This document shows positions 7,434-15,086 of a DNA stretch of 18,446 nucleotides, in pieces (position 1 is the first letter of the stretch; each line of letters opens with the position of its first letter). The notes under the pieces were generated by a model. That model worked only from the letters and a program-made list of their open reading frames with translations. It was not told where the DNA came from and did no database searches. The stretch is from Clostridium sp. (GTDB taxonomy: Bacteria; Bacillota; Clostridia; Clostridiales; Clostridiaceae). The translations under genes were made by a program, and so were the position numbers. Where the stretch lies: positions 1 to 18,446 of the forward strand of contig JAAZGI010000164.1 in assembly GCA_012511315.1 (NCBI GenBank). The letters are read 5' to 3'.

Positions 7434-8900
7434 TTATTCTGGTCTCTTGAGTTCAGGATATTTTTCAATAACCGCTTTATAGAAGTTATCAAGGGCATTG
7501 TCGTAATCAACACTTCCGTTAAAGTAATCTGCAAAGGCTGTCTGAATTTCTTCAGTCATTCCCTGATCATACTTGGAAATATTACTCATGTCGATTCCTT
7601 TGGCGGATTCGGCAAAGAGTTTGATATGGTTTTGGCCACCAAGGAAAGCCGAAGCAAATGTGTCATCGGCCGCAATGGCCTCCATGGCTTCAATGTTGTT
7701 GGTAAAGTCCTGGGTGTCCTTGGTGATGCTGGTCAATGTATCCTTATCGATGGTCATGGTATACATAATGTCACGAATCAGGTTTAAATTGTCGGAACCC
7801 TTAGCTGCTGCCAGCCAGCTACCGCCCCAGTAGTAGTTCTGTGGGCCTTCAACCACTGCATAGTCGCCGAAGATTCCATTGCCCTCTGTTGCTGCTTTAA
7901 AAGCTTCCGGATCACCAGTGGCAGATACACCATCTGGTAGAGGGGTATCAAGCGCATTACCTAGCAGAGTAAAGTTAATTCCCCATGTAGAGTAGAAGAA
8001 TCCAAACACTTTTCCTGCTGAACCCTGGTCTGCTGCCCATTGGTCATCCCAAAGGGAAGATTTATTATTGTAGCCTTTTTCTGTGAAGGTTTTGGTTTGT
8101 TCAATCCACTTTACGATATTCTCATCAAGCATAATGTTGTTGTTTTCATCCACCCATTTGCCCTTCATGTTATTAGCGAATGTGCGGAAAGAATCGTCAA
8201 AGCCAGAGAGCATCTTATAGCCCTTATCGGCTGCTTTTGTAGCTACTTCGTTGAACTTATCCCAATCTGACAAAGCGGCCTGAACTTCGGTTGGATCATC
8301 CGTTCCAAGTACATCTTTAGCGATGGACCGTCTATATGCGAAAAGTCCCGGTGTGGCCTGCCAGGAAGTTCCCTTCAGCACGCCCTCGGAGTTGGTGACG
8401 ATGTCCTGAGTATATTTGTATTGTCCTGCCAACTCTGCATCGGTTAAACCGACATCGTTCTTAATATCCAGTGTGTAATCGGAATCAACATACTTCAGTG
8501 CATAATCCGCCTCCACAAGGAACAAGTCAATTTTCTCATCTTCCGGTACGGTGTCCTGCTTCAAGAGCGCTTCATCCAAAGCATTCTGATAGGCGTTATC
8601 AGCATTTGGAACGATGGTGAATTTAACTTCGACACCATCCGGAACTTTTCCCTCACCGGCAAAGTAGGTTTCAAACAAACCCTTGAACTCTTCATTCCAT
8701 CCCCAGATATTCAAAACCTTTCCCGTGTCTTTTGTTTCCTCTGGCATGGTTCCTTCTGGCATGGTTCCCTCAGTAGTAGTCGTACCCGTCGTCGTGTTCC
8801 CGGCTGTTGTGGTGTTTTCTGTTGGTGCCGAGCAGGCAGCCGTGGATAAGATTAGAGCACTTACCAGTGTTGAGGCAATCAGACTTTTTAATCTCTTCAT
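7434..8900 (-). CDS. Extracellular sugar-binding lipoprotein of the ABC importer
   Basis: A 488-residue family 1 solute-binding protein. The signal peptide (residues 1-22) ends in the lipobox LSTAAC, with Cys23 as the lipid-anchored residue. Residues 24-58 form a low-complexity Thr/Pro/Glu linker that includes a near-perfect 15-base tandem repeat (EGTMP EGTMP). The mature domain starts at about KVLNIWGWNEEF, typical of carbohydrate-binding proteins, and many Trp/Tyr residues suit stacking against sugar rings. It captures the sugar outside the cell and hands it to the MalF/MalG-type permeases. A strong AAGGAGG site precedes the ATG, and the gene starts 44 bases after the LacI stop. Ligand unknown; a beta-glucoside such as cellobiose is likely from the neighbouring phosphorylases. 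Confidence 0.92.
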   Translation of the reverse strand: MKRLKSLIASTLVSALILSTAACSAPTENTTTAGNTTTGTTTTEGTMPEGTMPEETKDTGKVLNIWGWNEEFKGLFETYFAGEGKVPDGVEVKFTIVPNADNAYQNALDEALLKQDTVPEDEKIDLFLVEADYALKYVDSDYTLDIKNDVGLTDAELAGQYKYTQDIVTNSEGVLKGTSWQATPGLFAYRRSIAKDVLGTDDPTEVQAALSDWDKFNEVATKAADKGYKMLSGFDDSFRTFANNMKGKWVDENNNIMLDENIVKWIEQTKTFTEKGYNNKSSLWDDQWAADQGSAGKVFGFFYSTWGINFTLLGNALDTPLPDGVSATGDPEAFKAATEGNGIFGDYAVVEGPQNYYWGGSWLAAAKGSDNLNLIRDIMYTMTIDKDTLTSITKDTQDFTNNIEAMEAIAADDTFASAFLGGQNHIKLFAESAKGIDMSNISKYDQGMTEEIQTAFADYFNGSVDYDNALDNFYKAVIEKYPELKRPE

Positions 8901-8944
8901 AAAAATGCATCCTCCTTAAGATTTAGAACTCCTTCTGAACTATG

Positions 8945-9958
8945 TTAAAGATCGATATTTTTAATCGAATCTCCAACCATCAAATCTCCTTTAATCCAAA
9001 TTTGTTTGGGGTTAAAGGTTTTTTTATCAGTAATTTGACTGATTATCTGTTGGGCCGCTTCCCTACCTAAGGCTTCTGTATCCTGTCGATACGTCGTGAG
9101 TTTAGGACGTAAAACCTGGGATAGGTAAATGCCATCGTACCCTACTACGCTGATATCCTCAGGAATAGATAATCCCTGACGTTCGATTTCATTCATTCCA
9201 CCAAGGAATGAAAAGTCATCCGGATACATGATGCAAGTTGGTGGATCCGGCAATTCAAGCAACTCTCTTGTAGTCTTTCCACTTGATTTGGGATCATGGT
9301 ATCGAGCTTGTTTGATATACTCATCCTCTGTTTTAATTCCCAACTCCTTGCAAGCCTTGTGGAACCCTGCCAGTCGATTTTTTGTCACTGAAGTATTCTC
9401 ACCATGAATAAAAGCAATCTTAGTATGGCCCCGCTCACCAATATGATGAACCAAATCTCGAACCCCGTTAAGGTTATCTGAAATAATTGCCGTGCTCTCA
9501 TTAAATATATGATCGATGGTCACCGTTGGTATATCACTGTTAATCAGTTCAATAACAGCAGGATCATAAAAATCAACACATGCTATAACAATCCCATCGC
9601 AGTTCCGATACCTGGCATGTTCGTAGTAACTCATCGTAATGTTTCCGATATTCTGACTGATAAATGTAATATCAAAGCCTAGTCGTTCTGCTTCCACTTT
9701 CAAACTATTCAATACAGCAGAAAAGTATTCGTGCTTCAGACCACTTTGCATCTGATCTACAAATAAGACACCGATATTATTGGACCGGTTCGTTTTAAGA
9801 AGCCGTGCAGCTGCATTGGGAAAATAATTCATTTCCCTGGCAACTTTTTTAATCTTCTTCTTCGTTTCCTCGCCGATTTCTTCTGAATCATTCAATGCCT
9901 TACTGACCGTGGAAATGGAGTATCCACATTTTTTCGAAATATCTTTAATTGTTGTCAT
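8945..9958 (-). CDS. LacI-family transcriptional regulator
   Basis: A 337-residue cytoplasmic repressor of normal family length. The N-terminal helix-turn-helix is at about 3-24 (TIKDISKKCGYSISTVSKAL), the hinge helix is at about 48-57 (NAAARLLKTN), and a periplasmic-binding-protein-like effector domain follows from about residue 60. It is the first gene of the minus-strand operon and starts with ATG behind AGGTGAT. LacI-type regulators in this setting sense the imported sugar or a breakdown product and release the operator when it binds. Candidate operators lie in its own leader and in that of the divergent cellobiose phosphorylase, so it likely controls both units including itself. Confidence 0.93.
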   Translation of the reverse strand: MTTIKDISKKCGYSISTVSKALNDSEEIGEETKKKIKKVAREMNYFPNAAARLLKTNRSNNIGVLFVDQMQSGLKHEYFSAVLNSLKVEAERLGFDITFISQNIGNITMSYYEHARYRNCDGIVIACVDFYDPAVIELINSDIPTVTIDHIFNESTAIISDNLNGVRDLVHHIGERGHTKIAFIHGENTSVTKNRLAGFHKACKELGIKTEDEYIKQARYHDPKSSGKTTRELLELPDPPTCIMYPDDFSFLGGMNEIERQGLSIPEDISVVGYDGIYLSQVLRPKLTTYRQDTEALGREAAQQIISQITDKKTFNPKQIWIKGDLMVGDSIKNIDL

Positions 9959-9990
9959 ATATCACCTGACTTATCTCATTGTACTTTTCT

Positions 9991-10004
9991 CGAATACGTT
10001 TTCG
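9991..10004. promoter_or_regulatory. LacI-type operator O1
   Basis: CGAATACGTTTTCG is an almost perfect palindrome with a central CG (6 of 7 base pairs match) and fits the LacI/GalR operator pattern. It lies about 17 bases downstream of the -10 box of the minus-strand promoter, where a bound repressor would block initiation or early elongation. Confidence 0.7.
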
Positions 10005-10020
10005 TCAGCTCCTTGAGTTC

Positions 10021-10049
10021 ATTATAGATTCCATTTTAATTTCTGTCAA
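10021..10049 (-). promoter_or_regulatory. Consensus promoter of the lacI-sugar operon
   Basis: On the minus strand TTGACA (10049-10044), a 17-base spacer and TATAAT (10026-10021) form a perfect sigma-A consensus promoter. A promoter this strong needs repression, in keeping with the operator just downstream. The leader to the lacI ATG is about 55 bases. Confidence 0.85.
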
Positions 10050-10061
10050 CAAACGATTACA
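10048..10061. promoter_or_regulatory. Second operator or cre-like site
   Basis: On the minus strand TGTAATCGTTTGTT has the TGnAAnCG half of the CcpA cre consensus and matches it at 8 of 10 fixed bases. It overlaps the -35 box of the operon promoter. It may be a catabolite-repression site or a second, weaker site for the local LacI protein. Confidence 0.4.
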
Positions 10062-10081
10062 TCTCCAAGTTTGGTCTTTTA

Positions 10082-10110
10082 TTGATTTTTCATCGGGTTT
10101 GATATAGGAT
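10082..10110 (+). promoter_or_regulatory. Likely promoter of cellobiose phosphorylase
   Basis: TTGATT (10082-10087), a 17-base spacer and TAGGAT (10105-10110) give a moderate promoter facing the plus strand. An alternative -10, TATAGG at 10103-10108, would have a 15-base spacer. Confidence 0.45.
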
Positions 10111-10123
10111 TAAATCAAATACA

Positions 10124-10137
10124 CGAAATCGATGTAG
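10124..10137. promoter_or_regulatory. Weak LacI-type operator O3 in the cbp leader
   Basis: CGAAATCGATGTAG shares the left arm and central CG with one orientation of O1 (CGAAAACGTATTCG); its right arm is poor. It lies just downstream of the likely cbp -10 box, mirroring the position of O1 on the other side. Confidence 0.35.
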
Positions 10138-10152
10138 TTAAGGAGTGGTATC

Positions 10153-12576
10153 ATGCAATACGGTTATTTTAATGACAATAAGAAAGAATACGTCATCCAA
10201 AATCCAAAAACACCCCTACCCTGGATTAATTACTTGGGTAATGAAGATTTTTTCGGACTGATTTCCAATACCCTAGGAGGTTATACGTTCTACCGAGATG
10301 CACGGCTCCAGCGCCTTACTCGTTTTCGCTACAATAATGTCCCGGCTGATACCGGAGGCCGCTATTATTATATAAAGGAGGCCGGTCAGGAAGCTTGGAA
10401 TCCAGGCTTCTCGCCAACGAAAACACCCCTTGACCGCTATCTTTGCCGCCACGGCTTAGGTTACACCACGATTGAAAGTGAAAAAAATGGCCTAAAAAGC
10501 GAACTGACAGTTTTCATCCCTTTGGGCGAAACCTGCGAAATTCATCGCTTGTCCCTTACAAATACAACGCAGGAAAAGAAACAGCTCAACCTTCACAGCC
10601 TAGCGGAGTGGTGTCTTTGGGATGCGGTGGAGGACGGTCAAAACTTTCAACGCAGCTTAAACATTGCCGAGGTGGAAGAGGAAGACGGTGTCCTATATCA
10701 TAAAACGGAATATCGCGAACGTAGAAATCATTTTGCCTACTACAGTGTAAACCGTCCAATCAATGGATTTGACACCGATCGAGATACTTTCCTTGGGCAT
10801 TTCAGGGGCTTTGATAACCCCCAAGCCGTAGCTAGCGAAACCTCCTATCAGTCCATTGCCCATGGTTGGTACCCGATCGCCAGCCATCGCCTGGAGCTGA
10901 CTTTAGAACCGGGACAAACGGAAGAACTCATTTTCGTTTTGGGCTATGCTCATAACCCTGATGATGAAAAGTGGGAAGCCCCTAATGTCATTCATAAAGC
11001 CGTGGCACGCCACGTGATTAAAAAATTTGAAACATCGGAGGCTGTCGCCTTGGCCCTACAGGAACTTAAAATGTACTGGTCCCAACTGCTATCCACCTAT
11101 CAGGTGACTAGTTCCGATGAACGAATGGATCGCATGGTCAACATCTGGAATCAGTATCAATGTATGGTCACCTTCAACATCAGCCGTAGTGCCAGCTATT
11201 TTGAGAGTGGAATGGGCCGTGGCATTGGCTTCCGTGACGGAAATCAAGACCTATTGGGCTTCCTCCACCTAATACCGGAGAAGGCCAAAGAACGAATCAT
11301 TGACCTTGCATCCATCCAATTTGAAGATGGTTCCACCTACCATCAGTTCCAGCCTTTAACCAAGAAAGGGAACGATGCGGCTGGTGGCGGCTTTAATGAT
11401 GATCCTCTATGGCTAATTGCCAGCACCTCCGCTTATATTAAAGAAACCGGGGATGCCAGCATTCTGGATACCCCAGTCCCCTTTGACAATACAGAAGGTA
11501 CCGAAGTTCCTCTCTTTGAACATCTACGTCGTAGCATCCACTTCACCATTAATCATAAGGGGCCTCATGGTTTACCACTGATCGGACGGGCCGACTGGAA
11601 TGATTGCCTGAATTTAAACTGTTTCTCAACCACTCCTGGTGAAAGCTTCCAAACCACTTCAAATTACGAAAGCGGTATCGCTGAGAGTATATTCATCGCC
11701 GGTATGTTTGTGAAATATGGCAAAGAATATGTAGAATTATGCCAACGATTCGGCTCCAAGGAAGAGGCCGCCGAAATCACACATCACATCAATCAAATGA
11801 AAGACTCCATTTACACCCATGGCTGGGATGGCGAGTGGTTTCTGCGAGCCTACGACGCCTATGGCAACAAGGTGGGCAGCTCAGAGTCCGAAGAAGGAAA
11901 AATCTTTATTGAACCGCAAGGGATGTGCATTATGGCTGATATGGGTCTAGACAATGGATTGGCAGAAAAAGCTCTCGATTCCGTCCACCGTCATCTAGTC
12001 AATGATTATGGCATTGAACTGCTTACCCCCTGCTATACCCGCTACCACGTGGAGCTGGGTGAAATTACCAGTTATCCCCCAGGTTATAAGGAAAACGGCT
12101 CCATCTTTGCCCATAACAACCCCTGGGTGAGTATTGCTGAAACCAGACTAGGGCGGGGCAACGAAGCGTTCGATTTATATCGAAGGATTTCACCGGCCTA
12201 TCTTCAAGAGGTGAGTGAGATTCGCAAGACCGAACCTTACGTCTATAGTCAAACCATTGCAGGACGCGCCAGCTCATCCCCAGGTGAAGCAAAAAACTCA
12301 TGGCTTACCGGCACGGCCGCCTGGTCTTTTGTCAACATCAGCCAGGCCATCTTAGGGGTTCAACCCGACTTTGATGGTCTACGCATAGCCCCTTGCCTTC
12401 CAGATCACTTAAAGCAATATAAAATCCAACGAAAATTCAGAGGTTGCACCTATCATATTGAAGTAAGAAACGTTGGTCTAACGACTCCTGAAATCACTCT
12501 TGAAGGTCACATTCTCACAGATAACCTAATTCCTCTTCAGGCCGCTTCCGATTGTCATGTAATCGTCCGTGTTTAA
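10153..12576 (+). CDS. cbp: Cellobiose phosphorylase (GH94)
   Basis: An 807-residue cytoplasmic enzyme that converts cellobiose and phosphate to alpha-glucose-1-phosphate and glucose (EC 2.4.1.20). It is very similar along its whole length to the Clostridium thermocellum enzyme as I recall it, for example in PWINYLG, the (L/I)SNTxGGY block, [12 protein letters not shown] (182-193) and CHG-type acceptor segments. Key sites: GFRDGNQD (359-366), the catalytic [14 protein letters not shown] stretch with DWND at 481-484, YPPGYKENG (641-649), the phosphate-site His654 in IFAH, and the phosphate loop WLTGT (717-721). The start is supported by AGGAG at 10141-10145. It is divergent from the lacI-importer operon and shares its control region. 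It has no signal peptide, so it relies on import of cellobiose, most likely by the adjacent transporter. Confidence 0.93.
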   Translation: MQYGYFNDNKKEYVIQNPKTPLPWINYLGNEDFFGLISNTLGGYTFYRDARLQRLTRFRYNNVPADTGGRYYYIKEAGQEAWNPGFSPTKTPLDRYLCRHGLGYTTIESEKNGLKSELTVFIPLGETCEIHRLSLTNTTQEKKQLNLHSLAEWCLWDAVEDGQNFQRSLNIAEVEEEDGVLYHKTEYRERRNHFAYYSVNRPINGFDTDRDTFLGHFRGFDNPQAVASETSYQSIAHGWYPIASHRLELTLEPGQTEELIFVLGYAHNPDDEKWEAPNVIHKAVARHVIKKFETSEAVALALQELKMYWSQLLSTYQVTSSDERMDRMVNIWNQYQCMVTFNISRSASYFESGMGRGIGFRDGNQDLLGFLHLIPEKAKERIIDLASIQFEDGSTYHQFQPLTKKGNDAAGGGFNDDPLWLIASTSAYIKETGDASILDTPVPFDNTEGTEVPLFEHLRRSIHFTINHKGPHGLPLIGRADWNDCLNLNCFSTTPGESFQTTSNYESGIAESIFIAGMFVKYGKEYVELCQRFGSKEEAAEITHHINQMKDSIYTHGWDGEWFLRAYDAYGNKVGSSESEEGKIFIEPQGMCIMADMGLDNGLAEKALDSVHRHLVNDYGIELLTPCYTRYHVELGEITSYPPGYKENGSIFAHNNPWVSIAETRLGRGNEAFDLYRRISPAYLQEVSEIRKTEPYVYSQTIAGRASSSPGEAKNSWLTGTAAWSFVNISQAILGVQPDFDGLRIAPCLPDHLKQYKIQRKFRGCTYHIEVRNVGLTTPEITLEGHILTDNLIPLQAASDCHVIVRV

Positions 12577-12655
12577 CAAAATAAGATGGTCTCTCATCTC
12601 ACTTATCGTTCAACAAACGAACAGACCAATCTAGGCTCCTCACTCCACCAAGCAC

Positions 12656-12703
12656 AATGAAAGGTCACCGCCGGCTCCCGCAGCCAGGCAGTGACCTTTC
12701 ATT
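12656..12703 (+). terminator. Terminator of cellobiose phosphorylase
   Basis: AATGAAAGGTCAC (12656-12668) pairs perfectly with 12691-12703; the loop carries an inner GGCT/AGCC stem. It is followed by ATAATATCATCCATTTT, a rather poor T-tract, about 80 bases after the cbp stop. Confidence 0.65.
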
Positions 12704-12780
12704 ATAATATCATCCATTTTAACCTCTGATTTTCTCATTATAACCCGTCTTGAAGCATCTCGAGCCACTGTCCACGATTC

Positions 12781-12839
12781 CTGCTTATTTTGTGTACACT
12801 AACTTGAACAAAGTTATTCATTGAAAAATTAAAACTCCT
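12781..12839. repeat. Diverged 59-bp repeat, copy B
   Basis: Gapless match to 615-673 (47 of 59 bases). Here the right edge runs into the 12830-12876 hairpin, which copy A lacks. Possibly the remnant end of a mobile element; unproven. Confidence 0.55.
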
Positions 12840-12876
12840 TTGAACGACCTCTAACAGACAGTTCAAAGGAGTTTTA
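12830..12876 (-). terminator. Rho-independent terminator of the former M28 peptidase gene
   Basis: A 16-base perfect stem (12830-12845 with 12861-12876) is followed on the minus strand by TTTTAATTTTT. It lies about 40 bases beyond the stop of the M28 remnant and would also stop plus-strand readthrough from cbp. Confidence 0.75.
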
Positions 12877-12916
12877 CAAACAAAAGTAGGCTATTTGACA
12901 ACAACACCATATGGAC

Positions 12917-13292
12917 TTATTGATTGTGGTTTATATATTCAACAAGGTTCATTACCATAGCGGATATATTCCGCCTAGTAGTTTTGCTTATCGTATCAAT
13001 TCTATCAAGACTAGTATGGTAATAAAGAATGTTTTTCCCGTTTTCGTCTTTTATATTCATGAATGTGATTGTGGAGATGTTAATTAACTCAAACATTATG
13101 TAGTCGGCAATGCCCCTGCTATTTCTTTTTAATTCGTTCCGCAGGTCCATTTGCTTTCCTATCTTATTAGCAAGCTGAGGATAGGTTTTGTTTTCCATTA
13201 TCGAATTTAGATTCCAAATTTGATAGTTATTCCCCCTGCCCACCATATCGAGATTAATCACTACCTCAGTATGATTCAGATGCCGATTTTTA
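12917..13292 (-). pseudogene. M28 metallopeptidase, C-terminal remnant
   Basis: The frame (open from a GTG at 13333 to a stop at 12917) carries the C-terminal third of an M28 aminopeptidase-like domain: VVINLDMVGRG, with the Asp that is a zinc ligand in the family, then ADYIMFELINISTITFMNIKD and YYHTSLDRIDTIS with the last zinc-binding His. The usual SDH(x)xF motif reads ADYIMF, so one conserved His is Tyr. The N-terminal half with HxD and the GAEE-type catalytic Glu is absent. The first 14 or so codons of the frame (MIKEPQKKDFIASN) are rhuM DNA read in another frame, so the start is accidental. The N-terminal HxD piece is found 600 bases upstream at 13894-13971, beyond rhuM. Very probably non-functional. 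Confidence 0.7.
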
Positions 13293-13757
13293 TTACTCGC
13301 TATAAAATCTTTTTTCTGAGGCTCTTTTATCACGAATACGTTCTAATAGCTCATCAAAGTAATCATCACCAATATTACGCATACCTTTAAGGCATTCATC
13401 ATCCATGGTAAAGCCTTTAACTAGGTATTCGTTTAATCGCTCTGTTGCCCATCATCTAAATTGGGTGCTTCGGCTAGAGCGTACACGGTAACCAACAGCA
13501 ATGATTATTTCCAGGTTATAAAAACGCACTGTTCTTTCAACCTCTCTATTTCCCTCAGTTTGAACAATTCGGTTTTCTTCAAGTTCACCTTTTTCATAAA
13601 TATTTCTTATATGCTCATTAATGATATTAACGCCTTTTTGATGACGCTCAGCAATCTTCTTCTGTGTCATCCATACAGTTTCATTTTCAAGTCTTACATC
13701 TATTTTTGTTTTTCCATCTTCTGTCTGATATATAAGTAAATCATTATTATGTTCCAT
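13293..13757 (-). pseudogene. rhuM: Truncated virulence RhuM-family gene with in-frame stop
   Basis: The start (ATG 13757, ribosome site AAGGAGAA) and the first 101 residues are good RhuM (PF13310-type) sequence: TEDGKTKIDVRLENETVWMTQ, INEHIRNIYEKGEL, YNLEIIIAVGYRVRS and TQFR. An in-frame TGA at 13454-13452 follows, replacing the residue normally found in TQFRxWATERL. Reading through it, the same frame goes on as WATERLNEYLVKGFTMDDECLK...DDYFDELLERIRDKRASEKRFYSE and then stops at 13295-13293. Family members are about 330 residues, so more than half is missing; the lost part is replaced by M28 peptidase DNA. RhuM proteins occur in genomic islands near restriction and toxin genes; their biochemical role is not established. 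Confidence 0.75.
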
Positions 13758-13816
13758 TGTAATTCTCCTTCTCCATATGTAGCCTCAAGTCGCCAAACAT
13801 TGCCTGATCTTTTTAA

Positions 13817-13847
13817 CTGAACTATCCGGTAATTCCGGATAGTTCAG
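13817..13847. repeat. Perfect 13-bp inverted repeat upstream of rhuM
   Basis: CTGAACTATCCGG, loop TAATT, CCGGATAGTTCAG. No T-run follows on either strand, so it is a poor terminator. It lies 60 bases upstream of the rhuM start and inside the DNA that separates the peptidase halves. Confidence 0.6.
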
Positions 13848-13893
13848 CAATCTATGTTCCCAATTATCATTTAAGTTTTATCACATTAGATAA

Positions 13894-13971
13894 TTAAGTG
13901 CCTTGTGTATTTGCTACGGTATCATATTGAGCCACAAATACCACTTTTTTTTTTTTAGGGTCATAGTTTAT
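13894..13971 (-). pseudogene. M28 metallopeptidase, N-terminal zinc-site remnant
   Basis: Minus-strand translation gives INYDPKKKKVVFVAQYDTV followed by ANTQGT and a stop. This fits the first zinc motif of M28 peptidases (V-V-(x)-x-A-H-Y-D-(T/S)-V...G-A-N-D), with His changed to Gln. The matching C-terminal part is at 12917-13292, on the other side of rhuM. The 12-base A-run (T-run at 13945-13956 on plus) encodes the Lys stretch and is a likely slippage site. Confidence 0.55.
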
Positions 13972-14063
13972 TTAATTCATCGGCAATATAGTTTTAGGCG
14001 TTAGCAGCAGCTATTGTACCAAACATCCGGTTAGGATATTACGTTGATGTTGTCTGGATATTA

Positions 14064-14288
14064 CTACATATAGAATCTATATTGAATTTCATTTCCAAGC
14101 GTAAGATTGGTTTTAAATTCAATGTAGGCGGTATGTATATGCCCTGTTTCCCCCTTATAACTTACCTTTGCCCAGTTATTTGATATGGAAATAAACTGAA
14201 CCGTTGATCTCTTGGCAACAACACCAGTACTTCCATATCTAGTAAAAGGCCTGTTCTGAAATTTAACTCCAGTCGTTGTCATGTATTC
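14064..14288 (-). pseudogene. SH3-domain remnant of the broken SH3-M28 gene
   Basis: The frame reads EYMTTTGVKFQNRP...TRYGSTGVVAK..., then NNWAKVSYKGETGHIHTAYIEF: a bacterial SH3 domain in which the R-S-G-P core has decayed to Q-N-R-P. It aligns with the second SH3 unit of the gene at 1-395 (EYITTVNINFRTGPSTSY). A stop (14291-14289) directly precedes EY, and the frame ends at 14064, before the peptidase piece. No ribosome site is seen at the internal ATG (14282). I read it as part of a former secreted SH3-M28 peptidase. Confidence 0.6.
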
Positions 14289-14573
14289 TTAAGTTGACAT
14301 CGTCCCCGGGCTAACAGGTTTTAAGTGTTTTAATAAGCCCTACCCAGGAACAATTGAAATATATGATCAAGACTTTATGCAAAAGGAGAAGTAATCAGTG
14401 GCCAGATTCTTCACAACGAATAGCCAGACAGCGGAGAATCCTCTAAAAATATAAACACAATAATTTGCAGATTAATTCAAGAACTATTGGTCCTCCAAGA
14501 CTGTTTAGCCTCTATTCTTGTCCTGCTTGGTTATTATAAGATTAGTTTTATATTTGATGTTTTTTTATACCAT
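14289..14573. other. Intergenic region, nothing recognised
   Basis: Short open stretches exist on both strands (for example a plus-strand frame ending ...YDQDFMQKEK near 14393), but none has a clear start, ribosome site or known motif. It probably includes the decayed upstream end of the SH3-M28 gene. Confidence 0.4.
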
Positions 14574-14602
14574 TTGACAAATGTGCTAATTTTAGTTATT
14601 CT
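14574..14602 (+). promoter_or_regulatory. Promoter of the marR-nitroreductase operon
   Basis: TTGACA (14574-14579), a 17-base spacer and TATTCT (14597-14602). Perfect -35, fair -10. The leader to the marR ATG is about 50 bases and is largely filled by two palindromes. Confidence 0.7.
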
Positions 14603-14612
14603 ATCCATATTG

Positions 14613-14640
14613 TTGACATGTCAATTGTTGATTAATCAAC
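14613..14640. promoter_or_regulatory. Tandem palindromic operators for the MarR regulator
   Basis: Two perfect palindromes sit two bases apart: TTGACATGTCAA (14613-14624) and GTTGATTAATCAAC (14627-14640). Both share TTGA half-sites, and both lie between the -10 box and the ribosome site. MarR dimers bind such short AT-rich palindromes, so autorepression is likely. Confidence 0.65.
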
Positions 14641-14659
14641 TAATCTTTGGAGGTTTAAA

Positions 14660-15085
14660 ATGAAACTCAATGATCTTAGTGAAATATTGCGTAGACTTAG
14701 AGCTATTGAATACAAACTAACACAGAATTTTGAAGACAAAACTGGTTTTAGCCTTACAAGATATCAGATACTCAATTTTGTAAAAGAGCATGATGAATGT
14801 AATCAAGAAGAGATTAGGCAGTTTATACAAATTGATCGATCTGCCATTACCAGACATCTTAAAGTTCTCGAGGAAAAAGGTTACATCACGAGGAAAAGAA
14901 ACAAAGATAACGCAAGAGAAATCAAGGTATCTTTAAATGATTTTGCCAAATCAGAACTTAACAAATGTACTCAGAAGCACAATGGTAACTCTTGTATCCT
15001 CCCTATAAACATAAATGGAGATCAGATTAATGCCCTTATTGAGCTTCTTGACGGAATAGAAAATGAAATACACCAGGAGATATAA
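14660..15085 (+). CDS. MarR-family transcriptional regulator
   Basis: A 141-residue protein of normal MarR length. A winged helix-turn-helix is seen at about 32-95: LTRYQILNFVKEH, then NQEEIRQFIQIDRSAITRHLKVLEEKGYITRKRNKDNAREIKVSL, including the recognition helix and the basic wing (R-K-R-N...D-x-R). The flanking helices would form the dimer interface. It starts with ATG behind GGAGG (14649-14653). It is the first gene of a two-gene operon with a nitroreductase-like flavoprotein. Such pairs usually respond to quinones, nitro compounds or oxidants, with the regulator repressing its own operon. The Cys residues (C49 and others) could allow redox sensing, but this is speculative. Confidence 0.9.
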   Translation: MKLNDLSEILRRLRAIEYKLTQNFEDKTGFSLTRYQILNFVKEHDECNQEEIRQFIQIDRSAITRHLKVLEEKGYITRKRNKDNAREIKVSLNDFAKSELNKCTQKHNGNSCILPININGDQINALIELLDGIENEIHQEI

Positions 15086-15086
15086 A

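Larger units (their letters stand above)
12577..12916. other. Intergenic region with two terminators and a repeat
   Basis: Between cbp and the M28 relic lie a hairpin for cbp (12656-12703), copy B of the diverged repeat (12781-12839) and a second hairpin (12830-12876). No open frame of note is seen. Confidence 0.6.

Noticed and set aside
13293..13333. N-terminal residues MIKEPQKKDF... as the true start of a small M28 protein
   Set aside because: This stretch is rhuM DNA read in another frame; the peptidase homology begins only near 13290.
13293..13460. Frameshift explanation for the broken rhuM
   Set aside because: The downstream RhuM sequence is in the same frame as the upstream part; only one TGA separates them.
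15063..15086. Upstream ATG as nitroreductase start
   Set aside because: It lies inside marR, lacks a ribosome site, and adds a basic segment not typical of the family; ATG 15087 has AGGAG at the right distance.
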